DNA of 64,000 nucleotides, from the NCBI RefSeq assembly GCF_001514235.1, contig NZ_KQ948925.1:435469-499468 (forward strand). The letters are read 5' to 3'. The position numbers and the translations under genes were made by a program. Below the pieces are notes generated by a model. It did no database searches, was not told the DNA's origin, and worked only from the letters and a program-made list of their open reading frames with translations. Positions 25,762 to 34,908 of the stretch are shown here, in pieces. The stretch is from Streptomyces caeruleatus. GTDB taxonomy: Bacteria; Actinomycetota; Actinomycetes; Streptomycetales; Streptomycetaceae. The stretch's first letter is position 1. Each line of letters begins with the position of its first letter.

Positions 25762-27330
25762 TCACCGGTGGCTGAACCACGCCATCGACGAGAGCGCCTT
25801 GTCGTCGTAGCCGAACAGCGCCTGGTTCTCCCAGCCGTTGCCGGAGGCGGCGTCGGTCGGGTCCCAGCCGTTGCCGGAGACGGCGGTCCAGGTCGCCTCC
25901 CAGTAGAAGACGCCGAGGCCGCGGCCGTTCGGGACGGCCTCCACGATGCTCGTCACGTCGTTCATCCAGCGGCGCTGCCCGGCCGTGTTCGCCGGGTAGC
26001 CCGAGACCAGCTCACCCGTGGTGTTGATGATCTCCTCGTGCGCGTCCTCGCTGTCCAGCCGGAACGGGTAGGCCGTCTCGGCGACGAAGACGGGCTTGCC
26101 GTAGCGGGAGGCCGCGTCGTCCAGGGTCGTCTGGAAGTCGTAGAGCGAGCCGTGCCAGTAGCCGTAGTACGACAGGCCGATCGCGTCGAACTTCACGCCG
26201 TTCGAGACGGCGCTGTCGAACCACCAGCGGGTGCCGGACAGGTCACCGCCCTTGGCGAGGTGCAGGGCGACCGTGGTGGACGAGTTGACCGCCTTGACCG
26301 CGTCGTAGCCCGAGTTGAGCAGTCCGGCGAGCTGCGAGAAGTTGCTCGTGGAGCCCTCGTTCCACAGCATGCCGCCGTTGATCTCGTTGCCCACCTGGAC
26401 CATGTCGGCGGTGGTGCCCTGAGCCTTCAGCGCGTTCAGCACGTCGTACGTGTGGTCGTACACGTCGGTCCTGAGCTGACTGTACGAGTGCCCCGCCCAC
26501 GCGGCCGGCTTGCTCTGGGCGCCCGGGTCGGCCCAGATGTCCGAGTAGTGGAAGTCGACCAGCAGCTTCATGCCGGACGCCTTGATCCGCTTGGCCATGG
26601 CGAGGACGCGCGTCTTGTTGTTGTAGCCGTCGGCCGGGTTGACCCAGACCTTCAGACGCGCGTAGTTCATGCCGGCGTTCTTCAGGATGGTGACCGCGTC
26701 ACCGGTCGTGCCGGAGCTGTTCTTGTAGACGCCGCCCTTGGCCTCGCTCTTGGCGAGGGAGGAGATGTCGGCGCCGTGGATGGAGGTGCCGCCCGTGCCG
26801 GACGCGAAGGTCAGGTCGTCGACATTGATCCAGTTGCCGGCGTTCGCGTCACTGTTGACGCTGATCGTGCACTGGTTGTTGGTCACGTTGACCGGCACGA
26901 CGATACGGATCCAGCCGCTCGCCGAGACCGGAAAGTCGGTGCGCTGCTCCGCGCCACCGCAGTTCTTCAGGGCTATGTACGCCGAGTTCTGGCCGCCGCC
27001 GGAGCGGACCCAGGCGGTGAGTTTGTAGTTGCCGTTGGTCAGCCCGGACAGGTACTGGAACGTCTCCACCTTGTAGGCGGAGGACGCGTAGTGGGTCAGG
27101 CGGTAACTTCCGGCGTGGCCACCGGCCTCGGTGAAGGAGGCGGAGTTCTGCCCGGCCGCCGAGTACGTCGACCAGCCGGCCGGCGTCGCGGTGCCGGTGC
27201 CGTCGGACTCGAAACCGCCGTTGGTCAGCGTGCTCGCCGCCGAGGCGGTCTGCGCGGGCAGGGCGGTCAGGGCGAGACCGGCTGCGAGCGGCAGCAGCAG
27301 GGCTCGGAGGGTGCGTCTGGGATGGAACAT
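25762..27330 (-). CDS. Secreted arabinogalactan endo-beta-1,4-galactanase (GH53)
   Basis: This 522-residue exported enzyme has a signal peptide to about residue 32, a beta-sandwich carbohydrate-binding module (NGGFESDGTG ... GNWINVDDLTF, residues 34-175), then a GH53 catalytic barrel starting HGADISSLAKSE. The acid/base glutamate is in VQVGNEING near residue 316 and the nucleophile in VFVAETAYP near residue 418. It cleaves beta-1,4-galactan side chains of pectin outside the cell, giving galacto-oligosaccharides for the importer encoded nearby. ATG 27330 is chosen; ATG 27354 would add eight residues. Confidence 0.9.
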   Translation of the reverse strand: MFHPRRTLRALLLPLAAGLALTALPAQTASAASTLTNGGFESDGTGTATPAGWSTYSAAGQNSASFTEAGGHAGSYRLTHYASSAYKVETFQYLSGLTNGNYKLTAWVRSGGGQNSAYIALKNCGGAEQRTDFPVSASGWIRIVVPVNVTNNQCTISVNSDANAGNWINVDDLTFASGTGGTSIHGADISSLAKSEAKGGVYKNSSGTTGDAVTILKNAGMNYARLKVWVNPADGYNNKTRVLAMAKRIKASGMKLLVDFHYSDIWADPGAQSKPAAWAGHSYSQLRTDVYDHTYDVLNALKAQGTTADMVQVGNEINGGMLWNEGSTSNFSQLAGLLNSGYDAVKAVNSSTTVALHLAKGGDLSGTRWWFDSAVSNGVKFDAIGLSYYGYWHGSLYDFQTTLDDAASRYGKPVFVAETAYPFRLDSEDAHEEIINTTGELVSGYPANTAGQRRWMNDVTSIVEAVPNGRGLGVFYWEATWTAVSGNGWDPTDAASGNGWENQALFGYDDKALSSMAWFSHR

Positions 27331-27394
27331 CGTCGTCCGTCGTCCCTTCGACATAAGTGGGTTGGGGACTTCCCTCACCTGGGCCGGTGAGGAG

Positions 27395-27434
27395 CCCCTC
27401 CGCCCGCGGCTCGTGGCACGCGCGGGCGGAGGGG
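27395..27434 (-). terminator. 14-bp hairpin between beta-galactosidase and galactanase genes
   Basis: CCCCTCCGCCCGCG (27395-27408) and CGCGGGCGGAGGGG (27421-27434) pair perfectly around a 12-base loop, directly after the beta-galactosidase stop. It may end or attenuate transcription before the galactanase gene, whose start is 64 bases further on. Confidence 0.75.
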
Positions 27435-27441
27435 AGTCGGC

Positions 27442-29463
27442 TCAGCCGTCGAGTCGGACGACCCGGACGGCTCCCGCGGGAACCTCGATACGGCCCGCGG
27501 CGCGTTCGCCGGTCAGCAGCTCGGTGCCGGGTGCCTCCAGCGGCACCTTGGCGTGCGTCCCGGTGTGGTTGAGGGCGAACAGGTAGCTGCCCGACTCGCC
27601 GGCACGGCGCACCACCTCGACGTCACGGGGCAGGTCGACACGCGGGGCGACCTGCGCGTCCTCGATCGCCCAGCCCAGCAGCGCGTCGAGGCCCTCGGCG
27701 CCGAGCCGGGTGGAGACGTACCAGGCGGTGCCCTCGCCGAGGCGGTGCCGGGTGACGGCGGGGTGGCCGGCGGTCAGGCCGTCGGCGTACGTCCAGACGG
27801 TCTCGGCGCCGCGCGGGACGACGAACTCGGTCCACACGTCGCCGCTGAGCTCGGAGCCGTCCGGGCCGGTGATGCGCACCAACTGGTCCTTCAGCAGCGG
27901 CGCGAACTCCTCGACCGTCAGACCGAGGGCGTCCCGCAGCGGTCCGGGGTAGGCGCCCTCGTGCACGGCGTCGTGCTCGTCGACGATGCCGGAGAAGTAC
28001 GACACGACGAGGGTGCCGCCGTTCTCCACGTACCGGCGCAGGTTGTGGCCGGCCGCGTCCGTCATCAGGTACAGCGCGGGAACCACGACCAGGGGATAAG
28101 CCGACAAGTCGGCTTCCGGGTGGGCGAAGTCGACCGTGAGGTGGCGGTCGTAGAGCACCTCGTAGAAGGCGTCGGCGCGCTCGCGCGGGTCGTGGTCCTC
28201 GCTGGGCCGCCAGTCGAGGTTCTGCGCCCACCAGGAGTGCCAGTCCCACAGCATCGCGACGTCGGCCTGGGTGCGGGTGCCGAGGACCGTGCTCAACGAG
28301 TCGAGAGCGGCGCCGAGTTCGACGACCTCACGCCACACGCGGGTGTCGGTGCCGCCGTGCGGGACCATCGCCGAGTGGAACTTCTCGGCGCCGCGCCGGG
28401 ACTGCCGCCACTGGAAGAACAGGGCGCCCTCGGAGCCGCGCGCCACATGGGCGAGGGAGTTGCGGGCCATCTGGCCGGGGGCCTTGGCCGGGTTGCGGGC
28501 CTGCCAGTTGACGCCGGAGGTGGAGTGCTCCAGGAGGATCCAGGGCGCTCCCCCGGCGACGGACCGCGTGAGGTCGGCGGCCATCGCGAGGTTGACGTGG
28601 GTGCGGCGGCCGTCGGTGATCAGGTAGTGGTCGTTGGTGACGATGTCGACCTCACGGCCCCAGGCCCAGTAGTCGACGGAGTCGCACTGGCTGAGGGCCG
28701 TCATGAAGTTGGTGGTGACCGGGACGCCGGGCGAGAGGCGGTGGAGGATGTCCCGCTCCATGCGGAAGTTCTCGCGCATGGTGGCGTCGGCGAACCGCTT
28801 GTAGTCCAGCGCCTGGGACGGGTTGACGGCCGTCGGGGTCGCGCGCGGCGGGTTGATCTGCTCGAAGTCGGTGTAGCGCTGACCCCAGAACGCGGTGCCC
28901 CAGGCCTCGTTGAGCGCGTCGACGGTGCCGTAGGTGTCCGCCAGCCAGCGGCGGAAGTGCGCGGCGCAGGAGTCGCAGTAGCAGGCGGAGACGGGGACGC
29001 CGTACTCGTTGTGCACGTGCCACATCGCGAGCGCCGGGTGGTCGCCGTAGCGTTCGGCGAGCCGGGTGGTGATGCTCGCGGCGGCCGCGCGGTAGTCGGT
29101 GTTGCTGTGGCAGATGGCGGCGCGGGAGCCGAACTCGTAGCGCACGCCCTCCGCCGTCACGGGCAGCGCCTCGGGGTGGGCGCGGTAGAACCAGACCGGC
29201 GGGCAGACGGTGGGCGTACCCAGGTCGACGCGGACGCCGTTCTCGTGCAGCAGGTCGAACAGGCGGTCCAGCCAGCCGAAGTCGTATACGCCGGGTGAGG
29301 GCTCCAGCAGGGCCCAGGAGAAGATCCCGACACTCACCATCGTGACGCCGGCCTCCCGCATCAGCCGGACGTCTTCCTGCCAGACGCTTTCCGGCCACTG
29401 CTCGGGGTTGTAGTCCCCGCCGAAGGCGAGCCTGGTGAGGCCCCTGGGCGTGGTCTCCGGCAT
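27442..29463 (-). CDS. Beta-galactosidase (GH42)
   Basis: This 673-residue GH42 enzyme is full length, with an (alpha/beta)8 barrel, a trimerisation domain and a C-terminal beta domain. Catalytic acid/base is the glutamate in HNEYG near residue 153; nucleophile is in LLEHSTS near residue 312. The CYCDSC cluster plus an upstream cysteine (TVCPPVW) should bind zinc. No signal peptide is present, so it hydrolyses imported galacto-oligosaccharides in the cytoplasm. ATG 29463 has a GGGAGAG ribosome site. It is divergent from the sugar ABC operon and shares its operator region. Confidence 0.93.
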   Translation of the reverse strand: MPETTPRGLTRLAFGGDYNPEQWPESVWQEDVRLMREAGVTMVSVGIFSWALLEPSPGVYDFGWLDRLFDLLHENGVRVDLGTPTVCPPVWFYRAHPEALPVTAEGVRYEFGSRAAICHSNTDYRAAAASITTRLAERYGDHPALAMWHVHNEYGVPVSACYCDSCAAHFRRWLADTYGTVDALNEAWGTAFWGQRYTDFEQINPPRATPTAVNPSQALDYKRFADATMRENFRMERDILHRLSPGVPVTTNFMTALSQCDSVDYWAWGREVDIVTNDHYLITDGRRTHVNLAMAADLTRSVAGGAPWILLEHSTSGVNWQARNPAKAPGQMARNSLAHVARGSEGALFFQWRQSRRGAEKFHSAMVPHGGTDTRVWREVVELGAALDSLSTVLGTRTQADVAMLWDWHSWWAQNLDWRPSEDHDPRERADAFYEVLYDRHLTVDFAHPEADLSAYPLVVVPALYLMTDAAGHNLRRYVENGGTLVVSYFSGIVDEHDAVHEGAYPGPLRDALGLTVEEFAPLLKDQLVRITGPDGSELSGDVWTEFVVPRGAETVWTYADGLTAGHPAVTRHRLGEGTAWYVSTRLGAEGLDALLGWAIEDAQVAPRVDLPRDVEVVRRAGESGSYLFALNHTGTHAKVPLEAPGTELLTGERAAGRIEVPAGAVRVVRLDG

Positions 29464-29491
29464 GGATCTCTCCCGTTTGGTTTCGATCATT

Positions 29492-29505
29492 TGGGAACGT
29501 GCACA
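29492..29505. promoter_or_regulatory. LacI-type operator, beta-galactosidase side
   Basis: TGGGAACGTGCACA matches the second operator (TGTGAACGCTCACA) at 11 of 14 positions. It lies 29 bases upstream of the beta-galactosidase start. Confidence 0.6.
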
Positions 29506-29552
29506 CATCGAATCGGCGGTGCGAGCCCAACATAACCGCACAGCAACAACCA

Positions 29553-29581
29553 TTGACAAGTGGCCGGGATGTTTCTCTACT
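29553..29581 (+). promoter_or_regulatory. Promoter of the galacto-oligosaccharide ABC operon
   Basis: TTGACA (29553-29558) and TCTACT (29576-29581) are separated by 17 bases, close to the ideal HrdB-type promoter. The LacI-type operator begins at its last base. Confidence 0.75.
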
Positions 29582-29594
29582 GTGAACGCTCACA
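29581..29594. promoter_or_regulatory. LacI-type operator, ABC-operon side
   Basis: TGTGAACGCTCACA is an imperfect palindrome with the central CG of LacI-family sites. It overlaps the expected transcription start, a repressing position. The LacI gene is the last gene of this operon. Confidence 0.75.
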
Positions 29595-29648
29595 GAAGCA
29601 TGGCGGGCCCTCGCAGCAGGCGGAGGCCCCAGGTCAGGGGAGAGATCC

Positions 29649-30977
29649 ATGCCCATCACGAAGCGTCGGCGACTCGCTTTCAGAACTGCGGCCACCTGTG
29701 TCGCCGCCGCCCTCGGCGCCACCGCCCTCGCCGCCTGCGGCTCCGAAGACGCCGGGGAGGACTCGTCGGGTCCGGTCTCGCTGACGTACTGGACCTGGAC
29801 GCCGGGCATGGACAAGGTCGTCGACCTGTGGAACAAGGGCCCGGGCAAGAAGGACCAGATCACCGTCACGGTGAAGAAGCAGGCGTCCGGCGACACGCTG
29901 GTCACCAAGATCCTCACCGCGCACAAGGCCGGCAAGGCCCCGGACCTGGTCCAGGCCGAGTACCAGGCGCTGCCGACGCTGGTCAGCAATGACGCCGTCG
30001 CGGACATAGCCGACGAGGTCGGCGACGCGAAGGGCAAGTTCGCCGAGGGGGTCTGGCAGCAGACCACGCTGGGCACGGACTCGGTCTACGCGGTCCCGCA
30101 GGACATCGGGCCGATGATGTTCTACTACCGCCAGGACCTCTTCAAGAAGTACGGCCTGACGGTCCCGAGCACCTGGGAGCAGTTCGCCGAGACCGCCCGC
30201 GCACTGAAGAAGAAGTCCCCCGACACGGACCTGACCACGTTCTCCGCCAACGACTCCGGCCTCTTCGCGGGTCTGGCCCAGCAGGCCGGCGCCAAGTGGT
30301 GGACGACGTCCGGCGACAAGTGGAAGGTCGGCATCGACGACGCCGCCTCCCGGAAGGTCGCGAAGTTCTGGGGTGACCTCGTCAAGGAGGGCGCCGTCGA
30401 CGACCAGCCGATGTACACGCCGGCCTGGAACAAGGCACTCAACACGGGCAAGCAGATCGCCTGGGTCAGCGCCGTGTGGGCGCCGGGCACGCTGACCACG
30501 GCCGCGCCCGACACCAAGGGCAAGTGGGCCATGGCCCCGCTGCCGCAGTGGTCGCAGTCGGAGAACGTCACCGGCAGTTGGGGCGGTTCCTCCACCGCCG
30601 TGACGACGGACTCCAAGAACAAGGCGGCCGCCGCCAAGTTCGCCGCCTGGCTGAACACCGACGGCGACGCTCTCAACGCGCTGGCCAAGGAGAGCGGTAT
30701 CTACCCGGCCTCCACGTCGGCCCAGCTCAGCGGCGCCTTCACCACGCCGCCGGACTACTTCTCCAACCAGCCGGACTTCTACACGAAGGCCGCCGAGATC
30801 GCCGAGTCCACGGCCCCGTCGGCCTGGGGCCCGAACGTGAACGTCGCCTACACGACCTTCAAGGACGCCTTCGGCAAGGCCGCCAAGGACAAGTCGGACT
30901 TCGTCGCCGCCCTGAAGGCCATGCAGGACGACACGGTCGCCGACCTCAAGAAGCAGGGCTTCGAGGTCTCCGAGTGA
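29649..30977 (+). CDS. Sugar ABC transporter substrate-binding lipoprotein
   Basis: This 442-residue lipoprotein has a signal peptide and lipobox ending LAAC at about residue 30, then a family-1 solute-binding fold (SLTYWTWTPGMDKVVDLWN, then the FYYRQDLFKKYGL and GSWGGSSTAV segments). It should capture oligosaccharides outside the membrane for the two permeases coded next. Location opposite GH42 and GH53 genes points to galacto-oligosaccharides from galactan. A GGGGAGAG ribosome site precedes ATG 29649. Its stop overlaps the next gene's GTG as GTGA. Confidence 0.92.
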   Translation: MPITKRRRLAFRTAATCVAAALGATALAACGSEDAGEDSSGPVSLTYWTWTPGMDKVVDLWNKGPGKKDQITVTVKKQASGDTLVTKILTAHKAGKAPDLVQAEYQALPTLVSNDAVADIADEVGDAKGKFAEGVWQQTTLGTDSVYAVPQDIGPMMFYYRQDLFKKYGLTVPSTWEQFAETARALKKKSPDTDLTTFSANDSGLFAGLAQQAGAKWWTTSGDKWKVGIDDAASRKVAKFWGDLVKEGAVDDQPMYTPAWNKALNTGKQIAWVSAVWAPGTLTTAAPDTKGKWAMAPLPQWSQSENVTGSWGGSSTAVTTDSKNKAAAAKFAAWLNTDGDALNALAKESGIYPASTSAQLSGAFTTPPDYFSNQPDFYTKAAEIAESTAPSAWGPNVNVAYTTFKDAFGKAAKDKSDFVAALKAMQDDTVADLKKQGFEVSE

Positions 30978-31960
30978 CCAGCACCAGCCGGAGGGCGCAC
31001 GGGGTGAAGGGGGCCCCGTACGCCCACCCGTCTCCCACCACCACCCTCAAACGAGCGCGAAGCGCCCCCTATTTTTTCCTCCTCCCCGCAACAGTCCTCT
31101 TCCTGCTCTTCTTCGCACTGCCCATCGGCTACGCGGTCTGGCTCAGCTTCCACAAGGTGAAGGTCTCCGGGCTCGGGCTCGGCTCCGGCGCCCGCAAGGA
31201 GGTCTGGGCCGGCCTGGAGAACTACACCGACGCCCTGACCGACAGCGAGCTGGTCGGCGGCGCGCTGCGCGTCCTCGGCTACGGCTGCATCGTCGTGCCG
31301 GTGATGCTCGGGCTCGCCCTGCTCTTCGCCCTGATGCTCGACTCCGACAAGGTGCGGCTCGCGCCCTTCACCCGGCTCGCTATCTTCCTGCCGTACGCCA
31401 TCCCCGGCGTGGTGGCCGCGCTGCTGTGGGGTTTCCTGTACCTGCCGGACGTCAGCCCCTTCTACTACGTGCTGGAGAGGCTGGGTCTGCCGCAGCCGGA
31501 CCTGCTGGACGGCGGGCCGCTGTATCTCGCCCTGTCCAACATCGCGGTCTGGGGCGGCACCGGCTTCAACATGATCGTCATATACACCTCGTTGCAGGCG
31601 ATCCCGGCCGAGGTGTACGAGGCGGCCAAGCTGGACGGCGCCACGCCGCTCCAGATCGCGTTGAAGATCAAGATCCCGATGGTGGCGCCCTCGCTGGTGC
31701 TGACGTTCTTCTTCTCGATCATCGCCACGCTCCAGGTGTTCAGCGAGCCGACCACCCTGAAGCCGCTCACCAACTCCGTGTCCACGACCTGGAGTCCGCT
31801 GATGAAGGTGTACCAGGACGCCTTCGGCAAGGGCGACATCTACGCGGCGGCCGCCCAGGCCACGATCATCGCCGTGGCGACGCTGCTGCTGTCCTTCGGC
31901 TTCCTGCGGGCCGCGAACCGTCGCAACAAGCGGGACGTCAGTCAAGAAGGTGCACGATGA
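30974..31960 (+). CDS. Sugar ABC transporter permease (MalF-type)
   Basis: This 328-residue inner-membrane permease has six main helices and the EAA loop EVYEAAKLDGATPLQIALKIKIPM that contacts the ATPase. GTG 30974 overlaps the binding-protein stop as GTGA. A basic N-terminus of about 30 residues precedes the first helix. No ATP-binding gene exists in the operon, so the shared Streptomyces sugar ATPase MsiK is the likely energiser. Confidence 0.9.
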   Translation: MTSTSRRAHGVKGAPYAHPSPTTTLKRARSAPYFFLLPATVLFLLFFALPIGYAVWLSFHKVKVSGLGLGSGARKEVWAGLENYTDALTDSELVGGALRVLGYGCIVVPVMLGLALLFALMLDSDKVRLAPFTRLAIFLPYAIPGVVAALLWGFLYLPDVSPFYYVLERLGLPQPDLLDGGPLYLALSNIAVWGGTGFNMIVIYTSLQAIPAEVYEAAKLDGATPLQIALKIKIPMVAPSLVLTFFFSIIATLQVFSEPTTLKPLTNSVSTTWSPLMKVYQDAFGKGDIYAAAAQATIIAVATLLLSFGFLRAANRRNKRDVSQEGAR

Positions 31961-32865
31961 GTTCTCTTGCCGTCGGCAAGGCCGACACCGCCGCCGGCGC
32001 CGCACCCGGCACCGTCCAGAACCGCCCTCCGCTGCGCCGCCGGATCGCACTGATCCCGACGGTCACCCTGCTGCTCGGCGCGCTGTACTGCCTGCTCCCC
32101 GTGGCCTGGGTGGTGATCGCGGCGACCAAGTCCGGCAGCGAGCTGTTCTCGACGTTCACCTTCCTGCCGGGCACGGGCTTCGCCGACAACTTCTCGGACC
32201 TGAGCGCCTACCGCGACGGCGTGTACTGGGAGTGGATGGGCAACTCCGCCCTGTACGCCGGTCTCGGCGCGCTGCTGTCGACGGCCGTCTCGGCGTTCAG
32301 CGGCTACGCGCTGGCGATCTACCGCTTCCCCGGCCGCGAGACGCTCTTCAACGTGCTGCTGGCGGGTGTGCTGATGCCGCCGGTGATCCTCGCCATCCCG
32401 CAGTACCTGCTGCTGGCGAAGGTGGACCTCACGGACTCCTACCTGGGCGTGCTGCTGCCGCAGCTCCTGTCGCCGTACGGCGTCTACCTCTCGCGGATCT
32501 ACGCGGCCGCCGCCGTCCCCGCCGATGTGGTGGAGGCCGGGCGGATGGACGGGGCGAGCGAGTGGCGGATCTTCTCGCGGGTCGCGCTGCCGATGATGGT
32601 GCCCGGCATGGTGACGGTGTTCCTGTTCCAGTTCGTGGCGATCTGGAACAACTTCCTGCTGCCGTACATCATGCTCAGCGACGACGAGAAGTTCCCGATC
32701 ACGCTGGGTCTGTTCACTCTTCTCGAACAGGGTGCCAACACTCCCGCGCTGTACACGCTGGTGATCACCGGCGCGTTCCTCGCGGTCATCCCGCTGGTCG
32801 TGCTGTTCCTGGTCATCCAGCGGTTCTGGAGCCTGGATCTGCTCTCCGGGGCCGTAAAGTCATGA
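31957..32865 (+). CDS. Sugar ABC transporter permease (MalG-type)
   Basis: This 302-residue permease has six helices and the EAA motif VVEAGRMDGASEWRIFSRVALPMMVPG, plus the C-terminal region typical of MalG-like subunits. It overlaps the upstream permease stop as ATGA and has AAGG upstream. It forms the second half of the galacto-oligosaccharide channel with the previous gene product, and overlaps the LacI gene start by four bases. Confidence 0.9.
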   Translation: MSSLAVGKADTAAGAAPGTVQNRPPLRRRIALIPTVTLLLGALYCLLPVAWVVIAATKSGSELFSTFTFLPGTGFADNFSDLSAYRDGVYWEWMGNSALYAGLGALLSTAVSAFSGYALAIYRFPGRETLFNVLLAGVLMPPVILAIPQYLLLAKVDLTDSYLGVLLPQLLSPYGVYLSRIYAAAAVPADVVEAGRMDGASEWRIFSRVALPMMVPGMVTVFLFQFVAIWNNFLLPYIMLSDDEKFPITLGLFTLLEQGANTPALYTLVITGAFLAVIPLVVLFLVIQRFWSLDLLSGAVKS

Positions 32866-33893
32866 CCATGAGCAACACGGGGGGCCGACGCAAGCCGCCG
32901 ACGATCCACGACGTGGCGCGCGAGGCCGGAGTCTCACGGGGCACGGTCTCGCGGGTGCTCAACGGCGGGCACTACGTCAGCCCGACCGCCCAGGAGGCGG
33001 TCAACGCGGCGATCCGCAGGACGGGTTACGTCGTCAACCGGCACGCCCGCTCGCTGATCACGGGGCGTTCGGACTCGATCGGCTTCCTGCTGACCGAGCC
33101 GCAGGAGCGGTTCTTCGAGGACCCCAACTTCAATGTCCTGCTGAGCGGCTGCACACAGGCGCTCGCGGCGCACGACATCCCGCTGCTGCTGATGCTGGCG
33201 GGCACGCGGGACGAACGACGGCGGATAACGCGGTACATCACGGCGGGGCACGTCGACGGGGTGCTGCTGGTGTCCAGCCACTCCGGGGACCCGGTGGCCG
33301 AGGAGTTGCGTGAGGCGGGGGTGCCCCTCGTCCAGTGCGGCAAGCCCATGGGGCTCGGTGCCAAGGTGAGTTACGTGGCCGCCGACGACCGGGACGGTGC
33401 CCGTGACATGGTGCGCCACCTGCTGTCGCTGGGCCGCCGCCGGATCGGCATGGTGAGCGGTCCGCTGGACACTCCGGGCGGTGTCGACCGCCTCGCCGGC
33501 TACAAGGAGGTCCTCACGGAAGCGGGCGTCGAGATCGACGAGCGGCTCGTCGTCTCCGGCGACTACAGCCGCGCCAGCGGCGAGGCGGGCACCGAGCGGC
33601 TGCTCGCGCGGGCCCCGGACATGGACGCCCTGTTCGTGGCCTCCGACCTGATGGCGCAGGGCGCCCTGACCGCGCTGCGCCGGGCGGGCCGCCGGGTGCC
33701 CGAGGACGTGTCCGTGGGCGGCTTCGACGACTCCAGCGCGGCGACGGAGGCCACGCCCGCCCTGACGACGGTTCGCCAGCCCTACGACCGCATCAGCGCC
33801 GAGATGGTGCGGCTGCTGCTCGCGCAGATCGGCGGTGAGGACCCGGCGGCGGTGATCCTGCCGACGGAACTGGTGAAGCGGGAGTCGACGTAA
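32862..33893 (+). CDS. LacI-family repressor of the galactan locus
   Basis: This 343-residue regulator has an N-terminal helix-turn-helix (PTIHDVAREAGVSRGTVSRVLNGGHYVSP, residues 13-41), hinge helix, and a periplasmic-binding-protein-like effector domain (FLLTEPQERFFEDPNFNVLLSG ... VGGFDDSSAATEATPALTTVRQPYD). It is the last gene of the ABC operon (ATGA overlap; ATG 32862, or 32868 two codons on). Two related operators in the divergent promoter region are its probable sites, with a galacto-oligosaccharide as inducer. Confidence 0.9.
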   Translation: MTMSNTGGRRKPPTIHDVAREAGVSRGTVSRVLNGGHYVSPTAQEAVNAAIRRTGYVVNRHARSLITGRSDSIGFLLTEPQERFFEDPNFNVLLSGCTQALAAHDIPLLLMLAGTRDERRRITRYITAGHVDGVLLVSSHSGDPVAEELREAGVPLVQCGKPMGLGAKVSYVAADDRDGARDMVRHLLSLGRRRIGMVSGPLDTPGGVDRLAGYKEVLTEAGVEIDERLVVSGDYSRASGEAGTERLLARAPDMDALFVASDLMAQGALTALRRAGRRVPEDVSVGGFDDSSAATEATPALTTVRQPYDRISAEMVRLLLAQIGGEDPAAVILPTELVKREST

Positions 33894-33910
33894 CGACGCG
33901 TACGGACCGC

Positions 33911-33951
33911 GAGGGCGCGCTCCACGGTGATCCGGCCGTGGGCGCGCCCTC
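33911..33951 (+). terminator. 16-bp hairpin ending the ABC operon
   Basis: GAGGGCGCGC plus CCACGG pair with CCGTGG plus GCGCGCCCTC, with one bulged T and an 8-base loop, 17 bases after the LacI stop. Confidence 0.8.
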
Positions 33952-34057
33952 GTCGTGCGACCGGTCAGGAATCGAGAAGCCCGCCACCGCTCCCCCGCCC
34001 TAGCGTGAAACCACCGACGAGAACCCGTCGGCACACACGTCACGTCAGGAGTACGTC

Positions 34058-34408
34058 ATGACCGCCGGAGTCACCACGATCATCTACCCCGTCAAGGACC
34101 TCGACCGGACGAAGGCCCTGTTCAGGGCCCTGCTGGGCACGGAACCGTATGCGGACGAGCCGTACTACGTCGGCTTCAAGGACGCCGGACAGGACGTCGG
34201 TCTCGACCCCAACGGCCACGCGAAGGGCATGACCGGCCCGGTCCCCTACTGGCACGTCGACGACATCAGGACGACCCTCGCGGCCCTGCTGGAAGCGGGC
34301 GCCGAGACGCTCCAGGACGTGCACGACGTCGGCGGCGGCCGGCTCATCGCGTCCGTGAAGGACGGGGACGGCAACCTCGTGGGGCTGCTCCAGGACCCGA
34401 CCGGCTGA
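34058..34408 (+). CDS. VOC-superfamily (glyoxalase-like) protein
   Basis: This 116-residue protein of the vicinal-oxygen-chelate fold has two beta-alpha-beta-beta-beta halves beginning GVTTIIYPVKDLDRTKALFRALLGTEPYADEPYYVGF and VPYWHVDDIRTTLAALLEAGAETLQD. It could be a dioxygenase, glyoxalase or resistance-type binding protein; the metal ligands cannot be assigned with confidence. ATG 34058 has AGGAG six bases upstream. A MarR regulator gene follows 76 bases later on the same strand. Confidence 0.82.
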   Translation: MTAGVTTIIYPVKDLDRTKALFRALLGTEPYADEPYYVGFKDAGQDVGLDPNGHAKGMTGPVPYWHVDDIRTTLAALLEAGAETLQDVHDVGGGRLIASVKDGDGNLVGLLQDPTG

Positions 34409-34426
34409 GGGCCCGTGCCGAACTGG

Positions 34427-34448
34427 TTGCGCACGCACTAGTTGCACA
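34427..34448. promoter_or_regulatory. Short direct repeats upstream of the MarR gene
   Basis: TTGCGCA (34427-34433) and TTGCACA (34442-34448) lie 15 bases apart in the MarR promoter region, around an ACTAGT core. They may be an autoregulatory site. Confidence 0.35.
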
Positions 34449-34484
34449 GTCAATAAATGGCTGAATCGGTGCTACCGTGCCGGT

Positions 34485-34874
34485 ATGGCAGTGAAGACGG
34501 CCGACGCCGGACTCGAGGACCGCTGGCGGGACATCCTCTCCGTACACGCGCGCACGATGACCGAGATCGACCGTGTACTGCACCCGCACGGGCTCGGCGC
34601 GAGCGACTTCGAGGTGCTCGACATCCTCGCGTCGGCGACGCCCGAGGAGGGCGGGCAGTGCCGGGTGCAGAACCTGGTCGGACGGGTCCATCTCAGCCAG
34701 AGCGCGCTGTCCCGCCTCATCGGGCGGCTGGAGAAGGACGGCCTGGTGGAGCGCTCCGTCTGCGCGGAGGACCGGCGCGGTGTCTACGTCGCCCTCACCC
34801 GCAAGGGGCGTGATCTGCACGCGGAGGTCCTGCCGCTCCAGCGCGCCGTCCTCGCCCGGATGCTGAACGGCTGA
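34485..34874 (+). CDS. MarR-family transcriptional regulator
   Basis: This 129-residue regulator is slightly shorter than typical MarR proteins. The winged helix reads LGASDFEVLDILASATPEEGGQCRVQNLVGRVHLSQSALSRLIGRLEKDGLVERSVCAEDRRGVYVALTRKG, with the DxRxxxV-type wing (EDRRGVYVAL). ATG 34485 lacks a Shine-Dalgarno sequence, but TACCGT lies six bases upstream, consistent with a leaderless message. A single cysteine before the wing (SVCAEDRR) and one in GGQCR could permit redox sensing, which is speculative. The gene converges on pqqB. Confidence 0.88.
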   Translation: MAVKTADAGLEDRWRDILSVHARTMTEIDRVLHPHGLGASDFEVLDILASATPEEGGQCRVQNLVGRVHLSQSALSRLIGRLEKDGLVERSVCAEDRRGVYVALTRKGRDLHAEVLPLQRAVLARMLNG

Positions 34875-34908
34875 TGCCGGGCTGCTGGGGCCTGTTGCGA
34901 AAGTGGCC

